Part shown: one piece after another, positions 11,824-23,850 of the stretch
Position numbering within the stretch: the first letter of the stretch is position 1
Layout: every line of letters begins with the position of its first letter
NCBI GenBank assembly: GCA_963969595.1
Contig: OZ018411.1
Location: forward strand, 3,908,501 to 3,972,500
DNA: 64,000 nucleotides
From: Neckera pumila
Taxonomy: Eukaryota > Streptophyta > Bryopsida > Hypnales > Neckeraceae
Reading direction: 5' to 3'
Notes under the pieces: model-generated
The model's database searches: none
The model's input: only the letters and a program-made list of their open reading frames with translations
Told to the model about the DNA's origin: nothing
Position numbers and translations under genes: made by a program

Positions 11824-12758
11824 CCCCTAGAGTTCCACGACTATGTTTTCATCGAAAATACTCAGAAATTGCCATTTTTAGTTCAAATATCAAATTCTTA
11901 ACAAAAAACTTTTTTGACATATGCAACCATAGGATCTTACAGTAAACTGGTTTTAGAAGATGTGGAAAAAATTTCAGAATTTTCCACCATGCAGATTGGA
12001 AGATATTAGCATTTAAATTGGCAAAAATCCTTTTTTTGGTCCTCTGAAAAACAAGGCAACTGCAGTTCACAAGGTCACATTTGTATGAAAAAATGTCCAT
12101 AATGGTGGTGCTTCTTTGAATTATTTTTTTGATACAAATTGGCTACATGCTTAAAATTTCTGAAATCATTTGGAATTGTACACCATATACAAAAAAAATA
12201 GTAAGTAGAAAGAAGTAGAGAATGATCCAAAATACTAAATTGTTAAGAATTTAATTATGTAATTGAAAAATGTCAATCCCAATGGTTGTAATGTTTTAAT
12301 AAACAACCTGAATCCTATGATTTTGTTTTTTTTTCAAAAAATATTAAAAATTGAGTTAAATAAACAACTTCAAAGTTTATTTCAAAGTAAAGAATCTGTA
12401 ACTGCCCACGAACTAAAAAACCTCATAATTTGTTAGTCATTTGTCAAAATGGAATGATTTAAAGCTTCCCCATATATATCACTCTAGAAAACCAATTTCA
12501 AATTTTTATTTTTGAAAAAAGTGATTTTTTCAGACCTGTCCAGACTGCCCGCTTGGTGAAAAAAGTAACATATTAGGCCATTGAAAAGAATAACTTTTTA
12601 TTCTTAGTTTGAAATGTCATGAAATTTAGTGCACATGAAAGATATTCCTTGTCCCCACCTTGTATTAAAATTTCAGCTTAAAATATGAATATCTCTAGCC
12701 CCGGGTATCTATCCAAAACTACTACGTTGCTAAAAATAGCAGGCTAGTCCTTTAGGGG
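11824..12758 (+). mobile_element. TTAA-flanked non-autonomous element, copy A (935 bp)
   Basis: TTAA at 11820-11823 and 12759-12762 flank ends CCCCTAGAGTTCC and (complement of right end) CCCCTAAAGGACT. Internal landmarks shared with the other copies are ACCATAGGATCTT, TTGTTAAGAATTTAATTATG and AATCCCAATGGT. TTAA duplication with C-rich CCC ends is the hallmark of the piggyBac superfamily; assignment rests only on ends and target site because no transposase is present. Confidence 0.65.
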
Positions 12759-13052
12759 TTAAAAAAAATTTGAATGTTTTAGAGATTTTTTTAGTATTCA
12801 TAAAATATTTTAGGATATATTCACTATCTTGTTAAAGTATATTTAAGATTTTATTACATTTATTCTTTTAATATTTTTACAATATTTTTAGATGATTCAT
12901 CATATGAAAGACCAAAGAATGAAGTAAAAAAAATGAGCATCATCTAATTTATTGTTCATGCAAGAAAGTAGTGCGTTGTGGCCAAGGGGTAATTTTCACT
13001 TGATATGTGTCATTTTCAAAACTTTGGCATGAAAGATGGTAAAATGCAATGC

Positions 13053-13360
13053 AACCGGACGTCCGGTTCCAAGTGTGAAAGCATTCACCGGACGGACAAA
13101 ATGCTTGATGATATGGCAATTTCCCTCCACGAGGTAGCGGATGAAGTGGTGGACATTGGATTTCGTCCACTTCCTGTGCACGTCCCGGTCTGAACCGGGC
13201 CTTACTTTTGGTGGGAGTGCATGATGACATGGACTTCTTCTCAAGTGGACGTCCCACGGGTGTGATTGCCCTAGCGGACAAAACATTACCATGGACCAAT
13301 GACAAAACCCTAGACCTTGTCCGGTTGCTGTGGACGTCTCGGTCTGAACCGGGCCTAAAT
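13053..13360. repeat. GC-rich GGAC/GTCC motif cluster with duplicated segment
   Basis: In AT-rich surroundings this stretch holds a perfect 16-bp palindrome AACCGGACGTCCGGTT (13053-13068), many GGAC/GTCC words and two copies, about 156 bp apart, of ACGTC(C/T)CGGTCTGAACCGGG followed by CCT (near 13180 and 13336). No protein motif recognised in any frame. Possibly the motif-rich end of a transposon; unresolved. Confidence 0.5.
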
Positions 13361-13369
13361 CCGACATTG

Positions 13370-13607
13370 TATAGTAGAACCTCTCTAAGTTGTTCCTCCA
13401 AAAGCTGATAAACCTCTCTAAACTTATAGGGCCAAATCGTCTTGACTTTGAATTATTGGAATTGATAATGTACAATAGCTACAGATGCTGGGCAGGAATG
13501 TCTTCATGAGTTGGAGGGCGCAGACCCTCTATTACTCAATTAACCTCTCTAAAACAATTGTGTCAAACAGGCCGGGTCCTATTAATTTAGAGAAGTTCAC
13601 TTGTATA
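13370..13607. mobile_element. Pogo/Emigrant-like MITE
   Basis: Left end TATAGTAGAACCTCTCTAAGTTG, with the third-base core AGTAGAACCTCTCTAA, pairs with the right end ATTTAGAGAAGTTCAC followed by TTGTATAG. Ends of the form CAGTxxAACCTCTxTAAATT with TA target sites are known for plant pogo-like MITEs (Emigrant/Lemi type). About 235 bp, no coding capacity. An extra internal AACCTCTCTAAA copy lies near 13421 and another near 13542. Confidence 0.5.
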
Positions 13608-14280
13608 GAACTTTGAAGGTAAAATTCATTTGTAGCCTTCGACTGTAAGTTGTCCAATTTCGGAAACAACCAACTGAAACCTAGTGGACTTTCTGGCTGA
13701 TCAAGTCCGTCTCCTCTATTGTTTAAAAGCTCTCTCAATTGAATGGAGAAGGATGTATAAAAACCACTCAAATTACTTATGCTTATTATTTTAGCAGTTG
13801 CAAATTCAAGGACAACTGACTAGTACATGAAAATGGACCTATTTTCGCTTTGCAATTCTGTAGAAAAGTGAAGGATTTCACAACCATCCTTTTTGGAAAT
13901 GTGCAATTTCCATAAGAAGGTGAAAACCTTTGTGAAGAATAGCATTTTCCCTTATATTGGTAGTCGATACATGCAACCTCATTAATAGGTAGAAGTTCAA
14001 AACTCTGGTTTTGAGAGCCTCGATATATGACTGAGTCAGTAATGGATCAACTGAATGAGTTTTGTGAATTGGGTCATGTCTATTATTAAAAGAAACTAGA
14101 AATCATATGAATCACATGAGAGACTTTGGAGAAATTTTGGAGACCTTGTCATAGGTGAGAATCTATATTATAGTGTGGAACAATCATGGTGTTATTCAAA
14201 TTTTTGTGTCATTCTATAAATAGAAAATCAATACACTGTGGTTATAGGACCAAAGTTCAAGTAGTTAGAAAATAGTTTAA
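13608..14280. other. Intergenic, nothing recognised
   Basis: AT-rich non-coding stretch between two elements; no gene, RNA or clear repeat found. Confidence 0.4.
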
Positions 14281-15191
14281 CTCCTAAAGGGCCATTTGTC
14301 CCCTTGGGGGACAATTTGGGTCCGGGCAGGTTCCTATTGTCTCAATTTTTAGTGATATTTTTTGGGATTGTGTATTTTTGCAAGAGCTTTGTGAATATAT
14401 AATTTTTATTTTAATTGATGTCTGCGAGCAAAAGTTATGGCACAATAAGCAAACATGGAGTTCAGCGGGCAGCACAAAAAAAATCACAGAAAGTCAAAAT
14501 AATTTTTTTTTCAAATTTTTTTTCAAAGATTATATTTTTGTCTACATGTGAAACTTTGTTTCATTCAATTTGGACTAATAATGAGAAAGTTATGGACAAT
14601 CTTAGTTTTTTCAGGCAATCTAAGCATCTTCTTGGAAAAACAACTTGTAGAATTCATTTTTTAATGCAATTTTTAGAATTTTTCAAAAAAATTGTAAAAG
14701 AAGGTTAGATTTTCTTGCTAAAAAAATCTCACCATTGGGATTATTGAGATTCAATTCCATCTAAAAGCTATTAACAATTTAGTGTTTTCTTCAATCTTGA
14801 ACCCACTTCTACTTAGCAATTTTTTAATGAGTGAAATTTAAGTGTTTTTTCTCCTAAATTTTTTGTAGATTTTCAAATCAACAACTTAATGTAATAAATT
14901 GAAAATCAAAATCAATAGTGCAAAAAATTTGAACTAAAAAGATTCAAAGCCAAAAAATGTAGTCAAGCAAGGTGCAAAAAAACTTGTTTTCTTCACTTTA
15001 AATGCATATAACTTGCAATCTACATGGTCAAAGTTTTTGAAATTTCTTGTGTGTATTCATATACTAGTCAAGTAAAAGATCTTATGGTTGGATATGTAAG
15101 AAAATAAAATTTTAAAGTTCTTTTCTCTTTGCAATAGAAATGACAGTTTTGAGGGTTTTTTGATAGGAAAAACACCTTGGTCCTTTAGGGA
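14281..15191 (-). mobile_element. TTAA-flanked non-autonomous element, copy F (911 bp)
   Basis: TTAA at 14277-14280 and 15192-15195; ends CTCCTAAAGGGCC and complement of GGTCCTTTAGGGA. Internal words are inverted relative to copy A: CACCATTGGGATT and AAGATCTTATGGTT. No ORF of note. Confidence 0.65.
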
Positions 15192-15581
15192 TTAATCTTA
15201 TAATTTTTCCAAAGTTTCAATTTGGAGTAAATTTCATTTATTGAGCTCAAATTCAAAAATGATCATTATTTTGGATAAAATGTGGATTTAGAGCAAGGAA
15301 ATATAGTGCATTTGATTCTTTGAAAGGTGTTTTATTGTGATATGACAGTCATGTGGTTTCCGTGTATGCTACGGAGTCAATACCAAAGTAGGCAAACAAA
15401 GAAGTATATGTTATGCAAAAAGTAAATTTCATGAGAAGGAAGATTTTCATATAAATTTGTATTTGGGGTTATAAATACGGGAGTTGTCTCTATATTGTTT
15501 TTGGCTACGAATCTTGTCCATTGTATAATTTGGTTAATATCTTTAGTAGTTGGGTTGTTCCTGTTCTATTGATGGGATAAG

Positions 15582-15850
15582 CTACACTAATTAGTAAAAT
15601 TAGGTTGCCACACACTAATTTCTCGGCATTCTATACTATATAAATATATGTAGTTACTATATATGCAATTACTATAGAAAGATGCAATAATGTGGGAACT
15701 ATGTGTACTACATGGGTTGGTGTTTTGGTTTATGGCTTTGGTTTAAAGAATTGCATGTACTTCTATGTGGCCAAGTAGTGAGTCATGAGGTAGTTTCTCT
15801 TAGTAAAGCAATCCAATTGTTAAGGCAACCAATTTTACTATTTAGTGTAG
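15582..15850. mobile_element. MITE with CTACACTAAxTAGTAAAATT ends, first of a pair
   Basis: Terminal inverted repeats of about 27 bp: CTACACTAATTAGTAAAATT then AGGTTGCC at the left, and CTACACTAAATAGTAAAATT then GGTTGCC on the opposite strand at the right. Non-coding. Its sister at 15893-16148 lies in the same orientation. Confidence 0.65.
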
Positions 15851-15892
15851 ATATCACATAAGATATTGACCAAATTATACAATAGGTATCAC

Positions 15893-16148
15893 CTACACAA
15901 AATAGTGAAATTAGGTTGCCCTACACTAATTTCTCGACAGTCTACACTATAGAAATATTCACTGCTTTTGTACAAAGATTCATTCAATTCAGAGCCATGT
16001 GTATGGCATAGATTTGTGCACCAGTTCAAGGCTTGGTTGAGAGGGTGGCATACGCCTCTACGTGGAGCAAGCATTGATCCATGAGGTAATTTATCTCAGG
16101 TAAGGCAACCTAATTGACAAGGCAACCTAATTTCACTATTTTGTATAG
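15893..16148. mobile_element. MITE, second of the pair
   Basis: Ends CTACACAAAATAGTGAAATT then AGGTTGCC (left) and CTATACAAAATAGTGAAATT then AGGTTGCC (right, opposite strand); the inner 20 bp match perfectly. Same family as 15582-15850, 42 bp away. No clear target duplication. Confidence 0.65.
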
Positions 16149-17280
16149 CTTATATTTTCTGGCTAGGTTGTTTCTTTTCTATTCAATGGGAGTAGGCTAG
16201 TGCAATTGAGTAGAGAATTTGATCTCGGGTGTGTATATAAGAAAATGTATGGGATTGGATTGGACATGTTAATGGCAATGGGAAGTAGGAGTGTGTTAGT
16301 TGTACGTAGTTAGTAATATGTTGTAAGATTTGATCAAAGATTGGGCTATAGAATTTACTCTTAGTCTTTTTGTATTTGCATCTTCAGCAAAGCCAAATGA
16401 ATTCAATTTTGAATGTTTGTGTGGGTGATTCACGGTTGCAAAAAACACTTGTCCTTTTTATTGTCCCCTTGCTTTTGGACAAGTGTTTTTTTGGCTATAA
16501 CTTTTGCGATGTAGTTTCAATAAAGGAAAAAATTAAAAGTGAAGGTACATGTGGTAGTTGTAGACATTGAGTAATTTTTTGCATATTTTGAAAATAGTTT
16601 ACAATCTTGAGAGAATTTCCATTTGAATGTCTATTTTTGCCATTTGGGGAGATTTAATACTATTTTAAATCCAAAAATGCAAGTTCAAAGTCAAATATTG
16701 GGGGCGTAGGTTCTATATTAAGATTACATACAATGAAGATGAGGCTTTATGCAAGTGTGGCGTGCTCATGGGCTCAAAATGTGTGTCCTTTAATTTGTGC
16801 AAAAATTGGAATGAAAAAAAGAAAGTCCTTTTAGAAGTATTTGGTGTAATTCAAACTATTCAAAATATAGGACAAAGGTCCTTTTTTGTTCATTGTTATG
16901 ATTCTTTTTGTACATAAAAAATTGAAATATTAATGTATCCATTTTTTGCCAATTTTTGATCTCTTTGGCTTTATACTAGTTTGCAACTATTAGAAGTAGT
17001 GCGTAGTTTCTACATTGATTTTTTAATTCATTTTTAATGATTTGAGATGATTTTTTATTTTCTTATTTATTTTTAAATTTGTTTTCTTAACTTAAACTAC
17101 ATTTTACTTCCGTTTAGTTTTTGTAGTACTTGTAGAAGTGCTAATTCTATAGCCAAAAACAATGTTTTTGAGACAAAAATGTTAAATGTGTTTTGTATCA
17201 ACTCTGTTGTGTTTGTGAGTTGTATTTTTTCCATAATCTTTCAAGCTTAGTTCTAGCAATAGAGGGTATAAATTGTCTCA
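16149..17280. other. AT-rich intergenic, nothing recognised
   Basis: Short ORFs only, none with a recognisable motif. No repeats of note. Confidence 0.4.
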
Positions 17281-17287
17281 ATCTGTC

Positions 17288-17332
<45 letters not shown>
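17288..17332. repeat. (TA)n microsatellite
   Basis: More than twenty consecutive AT/TA dinucleotides. A separate AATT tetranucleotide run follows at about 17500-17524. Confidence 0.9.
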
Positions 17333-17336
<4 letters not shown>

Positions 17337-18628
17337 TATGTTTTTTGTTTTTTAATGTAGATTATTGGATATTTTACGACAATGTCTCTATCCCAGGTAC
17401 ATTAAGTTGGTGATATTTAAATGTGGGATAGGATCATTAGAAAAAACTGGAGCCTTTGGGAGTCCATTTGACTTTTGGTAGTAGTGCAAATATAAAAAAT
17501 TAATTAATTAATTAATTAATTAAATATATATATGTAAAATAAATAAATAAATGATTTTGCCATGCTTATCTACATGGTGACAAATCTATTGTAGTGTCTG
17601 TCTCCTACAACGGTGTCACTACTGCTCCTACAAAGATTTGGTGAATACAAATGTTTCAATACATCAACCTACAGAAAAAATTAGCACTATCTCTTCTTCG
17701 CCACGAAGTCCTTTAATTCTTTGACCTTATTCTTCAAGCACCTTCATCTTCTGCACTCAACATCAGAGATTGGTAAAGAGCATTGCCCAGCATCATGCTT
17801 GGTCTTAATGCCAAAAATTTGGCAGTTTGGTTTGTATGAAGGCCTTTTACCCCTAAGTGCCTAAGCCTTTCCAAGTGTGTTCTTCCTATGAAAAAAGAGC
17901 ATGGACTTATAGTTATCCCCGATGACGCAAATTGTTTTTTTTTTCAAAATCTAACCTTACAGATGTTTAAAGAGCTAGCTTATTAGTATGTATACCAATT
18001 TTGAGTGCAAAATTGCTTAGGAGTTTTGAGATCATAACAAGAGAAATGTATGTTTTCTATTTTTAGTATGCTGCCCCTCCCCACAATGTTTGAGAAATTT
18101 GCATATAAATATTTTTGGGGATTGGAAGTGACATGAACAACTACAAATTATGTCAACACACTAAAATACACTTTCAAAAAACTTAATTTCACATGAAAAG
18201 CTATTAAACTCATTACACAATCCACCTTGCAATTGTTGAAATGCAATTTTTTTTATAAGTAGAAATTGCAAATAACTCCAAATCAACACTTGCATGTTTC
18301 AATTTTTAACAGTGAAAATCATGAAAACACTTTAATCTTTCCATTGGGACCATTTTCAAAGCAAATGAATAAGTAGAACTTTTCATATTTCAATTCAAAT
18401 AAAATTGGCAAGCTTTGCTTAAAGCCGAGAAATAAAATAAAATTTGTAAGCCTTACTCTTCCTCAATGAGACATATATGCTTTTGAGGACCTCTCAAAAA
18501 TCAAATATTTACCTTTTTTAGTGAAAAATAAAATTTTCCAATAATTAACCTTCAATACTGCCCGTAAAAAAATTTTAAACCGGTCAAAGGAATTTAACTG
18601 CCTATACCCAAATGAGCTTGAAATTTTG

Positions 18629-18650
18629 GAGCGACCATATTTGGTCGCTC
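18629..18650. other. GC-rich hairpin
   Basis: GAGCGACCA-TATT-TGGTCGCTC: perfect 9-bp stem, 4-nt loop, in AT-rich DNA just left of the inner foldback. Role unknown. Confidence 0.6.
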
Positions 18651-18699
18651 AGTCAGTAGGGGGTAAGTCTATCAATAAGGCCATCTAGTGTGACTTCAT

Positions 18700-20333
18700 G
18701 ATGAATTGATTGACACCTACAACCATCAAAGCCACCCCTACACATGCAACAGTAGGAGACAATATGCATATATAATCTTCAAACTGATCTACATAAACAA
18801 ACAAATAATTGTTATTCTAACACCAAATCCAGCATGGCATAAAAATCTTCCAAAAAGAGTCTTCATACATCTAATAACATCTTCTAATGCAGCAAAGCCC
18901 AAGCCTTGGGCATCCTAAGGTGGACCAAAGGCATTCAAAGTGGATTCCAAAGGGGTAGATAGCCAAAAGGTAGACAATAAAGGTGTGGACGGCCTAATGG
19001 GCGACATCAAAGGGTGAACACTGTAGGAGCACATACAAAGGGTGAACTACTAAAGGGAAGGATGGCCAAGCCATTACAGTTTGGGCCAAGGTGGATGCCA
19101 AAGAGGAAGACAAACAAGGGTGGATGGCAAAAGAGACGGACACCCAATATGTAAAAAAAATTTAGAGCCTCTAGAAGGCCGTTTGACTTTTAACAATAGC
19201 AAGTATACAAGAAAATAAAAAATGAAGGAGTATATTTTAATTAAAAATATATTGAAAATTTTGAAAAATATTATTTTGCCATGCTTACCTATATGGTGAC
19301 AAATTTGGCATACCACCTATCTTCTAAAGCGACATCATTGTTTTCTCCAGCAAAGATTTGGCGTATGGAAATGTCTCAATGCATCAATCTATATTTAACC
19401 AATCATTTTAGGTTTGGCTTTTGCACACATGAACGGGAGATTTGAGGTATGAAAATTGTGTTATAGCACGTCGTGATGCTTTTGACTACTCTTGAGCACA
19501 AAGTGAAAGGTATGAAGGGTGAGATGCATAGAGACATTTGCATATGCCAAAACTAAATCCATAAGAAGATCCGCCAAATATCCCTATGGTACACCTGGAA
19601 AACAAAAACACAAATTGTTATTCTAACCCTAACCTCAATTACAATCCCTCAATCGTAGTTGCCATCATTTAGATATAGTGATTCTAGATATGGCACGGTA
19701 AGTTTTAAGATTCATTAGCTCTTGCAATTGATATAAGCAAGTTTTTTAGGAGTGAATTTTAGGACTAGACTTACTTTGCTAACAACAAAGTGAAAGACAT
19801 TAAAAAGGCGGACAACCAAGGTGGATGCCTAAGGGGAAGACAAACAAAGGACGGACAGCCAATCCATTATATTTTTGGCAAAGATGGCCATCAAAGACGA
19901 AGACAACCCATAGTATTAAAAGCCAAAGGGGTGGATAGCCATGCAATTGGCTACCTGCCCCTTGGTTGTCTTCTCTTTTGGTGTCCACCTTGGCCAAAAG
20001 TATGATGGCTTGGCCGTCCGCCCTTTTGGTCAGATGTCTTATAGCATGTGCTCTTTTGGATGTCTTCCCTGTTGGCATCCACCTTGGACGCCTTTGGTCC
20101 ACCTTCGAATGCTAGTGGGATGCCTTAGGATGCTCAAGGCTTAATCTTTTTTGCATTAGAAGATGTTACATTTGCAAAGACTCTTTTTAGAAACATTTTA
20201 TGCCATTCTAGATTTAGGATTAGAATAATTGTTATTGTTTCTCTTTTTGGAGTCCTACTATAAGGATATGTGGAGTGTCATCTCCTATTGTGTACGTGTG
20301 GCTTCAATGGTTATAGACGTCAATGAATTTACC
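18700..20333. mobile_element. Inner foldback element with long inverted arms
   Basis: Left arm 18700-19140 and the complement of right arm 19800-20333 align: CAACCATCAAAGCCAC against TAACCATTGAAGCCAC, AATAATTGTTATTCTAA against ACAATTATTCTAATCC, AAAAAGAGTCTTC-like segment, CATCTTCTAATGCA and GGTGGACCAAAGGC. Both arms are rich in GGTGGA-GCCAAAGG words. Non-coding; the arrangement resembles foldback or Mutator-type elements with long terminal repeats. Confidence 0.55.
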
Positions 20334-20557
20334 ATTAGATGACATTTGAAGGCATTAGAAGACCGTTTTAGGCCCGATCCCAAATTTGGCCCGATTTTAT
20401 GAACAACCAGTACAAGCTATCATAATTTTTTTCTTTTCTTTTCTTTTCTTTCAAAAATGATGTGGCACAGTCGCGGCCACATCATCCAGCAGTTATCCCG
20501 CAATCTGGAAATGCATGATAACTTGCAATCTTCTAAATGCCTCAAATGTCATCTAAT
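20334..20557. mobile_element. Small palindrome-centred MITE
   Basis: Terminal inverted repeats ATTAGATGACATTTGAAGGC against ATTAGATGACATTTGAGGCA, both continuing to TTAGAAGA, about 28 bp. The core has TGATGTGGC...GCCACATCA (20458-20484). 224 bp, non-coding, same family as 46131-46405. Confidence 0.65.
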
Positions 20558-20585
20558 GCATGAGATTGTACTTGGATGGCCTTAA

Positions 20586-21491
20586 CCTCTAAAGGACCAG
20601 ATATTGTAGCATTCTAGATGGGCAGCTCACTATGAACGAAAATTTTATTTCTTTTCTTTAAAAATTTCACTCAAGGTGTGCCCAAGCAGTAGTTTTAAGG
20701 CCCGACAATTTTCAAAATTTTGGGCTACATGATTAAAAAGTAATTGGATGATATGTCATTTTCAACGACTGGTGGGCAGTTTTAGTTTTTTTTTAAAATC
20801 ACTTTTAAAAAAAAGAAAAATCTGAAATTGGTTTTCTAGATTTATATATACTTGCAAAGCTTTGAAAAATTCCATTTTGATTTATGAGATGAAAATTATG
20901 AAGTGTTGTAGTTTGCGGGCAGTTAGGGATTCCTACTCTAAAATGATTTTGAAGTCCTTACTTAACTCAATTTTCAATATTTTTTGAAAAAATAAAAGCA
21001 TAGGATGTATATTGTTCATTAAAACATTAAAACGGTTGGGATTGACACTTTTCAATTCCATAATTAAATTCTTAACAATTTATTGTTTTGAATCATTCTC
21101 TACTTCTTTTTACAACCTATTTTTTTTCTTATATGTTGTGCAGTTCCAAATGATCTGAAATTTTTCAAGCATATAGCCAATTTGCTTTGAAGAATGAATC
21201 CAAGGATTAACCACCATTCTGGACATTTTTTCATTTAAATGTGTCCTTGTAAATTGTAGCTGCCCGATTTTTTGCAAGGTCAAAAAAAGGATTTTTGCAA
21301 TTCAAATGCTAATATTTTGCAATCTACAAGGTGAAAAATTCTGAAGTTCTACATATTCTCAAACAAGCTTATTACAAGATCCTATGGTTACATGTGTCCA
21401 AAAATATTTTTGTTGTAAAATTTGGTACTTGTACTAGAAATGGCAGTTTTGGAGCATTTTTGGTGAAAACGTAATCTCTCACCTTTAGGAG
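20586..21491 (-). mobile_element. TTAA-flanked non-autonomous element, copy B (906 bp)
   Basis: TTAA at 20582-20585 and 21492-21495; ends CCTCTAAAGGACC and complement of CCTTTAGGAG. Inner words (GGTTGGGATTGACA, CATAATTAAATTCTTAACAA, AAGATCCTATGGTTACATG) are the reverse complement of copy A. Confidence 0.65.
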
Positions 21492-21960
21492 TTAAAGGTC
21501 TTCATATCAACCAGATTGCCAAACGTTAATGCCAAGTTTGTAGGCGTTAAGATAAAATAGGATGCCAAAGCAATGCTCTTTATCAATTTCAACGCGAGGT
21601 GCAAAAACTGAACAGCGACTTGAAGAACAAGATCAAGGAATTGAAGGACTTGTGGCAAAAGAGGAAATAGTACTACTCCTTATTGTAGACTGATGTGTTG
21701 AGACACTCAGTGTATTCACAAGATCTTTGCTAGAGGCAATAGTGATGCCGTTGTACTGGGAGACATGCAACATGATAGATTTGTCACCATGCAAATTCGC
21801 GTGGCAAATAAATTTTTTTCATATTTTTCATATCGAATTTAAAATATATCTATTATTAAAATACATCTATTATTTATCTTTTTCTTTTTCTTTTTTTCTA
21901 CATTTACGCTGCTGTAAAAAATCAAATGGCCCTCTAGAAGTCCCAAATTTTCTCTAATAA

Positions 21961-23180
21961 AGTGGAAGTTAGATAACCAAGTAACAAATGAAATCATAAC
22001 ATAGTTTGCATTTAATATAATAGAAGTGGATTTATTAGAATATGCTTCTGGGAACACGCTTGATAATGAATAATTCACCTTTAGCAAAAGTAATAATTTA
22101 TAAAGCAAGGGCATCTGTTCCATATCTGTGAGAGAAAAAGAGTCTTGATCTTCAAATTTATTTGTGACCAAGTAGAAATAGAACTCATTAACCCTTAAAA
22201 GACCACAAAGCCACTAAGAAGTACTTAGATGATTTCAAATAGGCAAAACATGATGAAGAATTGTGTTTCTTTCATCCCATTTTTTTTCCATCTAACTTCT
22301 TGGGATGTGCTTGCTCTAGATCATGTTGGTTGAAATTCCCTCATTAAAGTGTTATGGACTTCATTTCATTCAAAGGAATTTAAAAAATAGACTATAATAT
22401 GTGCTTTTCTAATGACTGAATATTGACAATAAGAAAGATAGACCTCTGGCAATTATACTCTCAAGGCTACCAAACATCTTATGTGCAAAAATTGCAGCAA
22501 TCCATTTACATACAAATAGCCACAAATAATGAACTAGATCATATTTTTACAAATAGACTCAACTCCATTCACCTCATTAACACACACATCAAGCATCTAA
22601 TAAATTGCACAAATAAAACCATCCACAATTCCATAACTCAACTACTATAGTCCGACATTTTCTGTCTTTTAATACAGAAAGTCTATAAAAAAGAGAAGGT
22701 GAGAAACTACAAATTTGATACACAAAAAGAGCAAAGAATCGATATTTGTGTGGAAAAATAAAGAAGTTCTAAAGATCAATTCTATTGAGTGTAAAAAACA
22801 AAAAAACTACAACATAATTATCCATCTTTGACTAAAGCTGGAGCAATGCGATGCTTCGTTTCAACTAAACCAAATGATTTCTGATCTTTCATGAGGATAT
22901 TTTCCAATTTTATTTTTCAAGAAGAACAAGATGGATGAAGACCATATGCTTGTTTCTCTAAAAGATGTTTAGACTCCATTTTATAAAAGAAAAAAAATAG
23001 AATCATGGTAAAAAAATTACAAAATCAAGAAAATCAAGAAAATTAGAATTAGAATGTAATTCTAATGAAGAAAAATAGAATCAATCTATGAACTTCAAGG
23101 AATCTCTTCCTAAGTTAACAAGGCTAATGACAAGTCAAAAGAAGAAGAAAGAAAGTAACTCAGGTTGTGTGACTCGTGTG
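21961..23180. other. AT-rich intergenic with one solitary TTAA-family end
   Basis: TTAA at 22188-22191 is followed by CCCTTAAAAGACCAC, like the left end of the TTAA family, but no partner end was found. Otherwise nothing recognised. Confidence 0.35.
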
Positions 23181-23850
23181 AATGATGAGTCTATTGAGGA
23201 TAGTTCTACTATCCGGTGAAAGAATGCGACCCAACCTTGAGGTTCCCCAGCCTCTTAATTGGAAAATCCCCACTATCAAATCAAATTAAAAAGCAAACTC
23301 ATTCTCTCCCTACCGTCAGTCATAATGCTGAATATAAAATGGACACCACTGATCTAAATGGTCGATCTGGGATACAAATACAAATATGAATATAATATGG
23401 ATACAAAAGATGGATACGAGTATTGATATAGAAGATAGATACGACAATATCCCATATCCATTGCATGTCCGTATAAATTTGATTACAAATAGGAAGGGGG
23501 GTTAGGGTTGGATTTGGGGTTGGAATGGGGTTGGGGTGGGGTTGGGAATTAAAAAATTATTTAAATTAAATTTAATTGGATTTGAAGTCCCTGTCACCTT
23601 ACTATGCGTTCTAAATAAAAGTTCACTATCTAAGCCATATAGGCTTAGGTAGAAGGGACAAGTAAACTAGCACTACAAATGCATTATAATCTCTATTGTA
23701 TTTTGATTTAATCTCACACAAGCAATATAGTCAAGGAGAATGTATTGGCAAGCGCTATATATGAGCATAACTTGCTGACAAACAAGGCTTCATTAAATAA
23801 GCTTTAAATAGCTATTGAAGCACTAGAATAAAACTAATGAAACCACACTA
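23181..23850. repeat. Dispersed repeat, copy 1, interrupted by a ~0.4-kb insertion
   Basis: GTGAATGATGAGTCTATTG...GATAGTTCTACTATC (to 23213) and CCATATAGGCTTAGGTAGAAG onward (from about 23631) are continuous in the related copy at 46620-46868. Here about 410 bp intervene, bounded by TTCTACTATC and TTCACTATC, which looks like a target duplication of about 6-9 bp. The inserted sequence is non-coding with GGATACAAATA-type repeats. Confidence 0.6.

Larger units (their letters stand above)
17440..21960. repeat. Foldback complex: outer inverted arms with related middle copy
   Basis: The left arm (about 17440-17840) matches the complement of the right arm (about 21530-21960): both carry GGTGACAAATCTAT, AAAGAT.T.GTGAATACA, CCTT.AATTC.TTGA and AAAGAGCATTG. 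A third, same-orientation copy of the arm end lies at about 19160-19400 (GGTGACAAATTTGG, CAGCAAAGATTTGG). Between them sit a second foldback (18700-20333), a small MITE (20334-20557) and TTAA copy B (20586-21491). No transposase seen; superfamily unknown. Confidence 0.6.

Noticed and set aside
17288..17332. Origin or matrix-attachment signal
   Set aside because: A plain TA microsatellite explains the sequence; nothing supports a function.
18629..18650. Helitron 3' terminus
   Set aside because: The hairpin is GC-rich but no CTRR follows at the expected distance, and it lies far from the Helitron gene.
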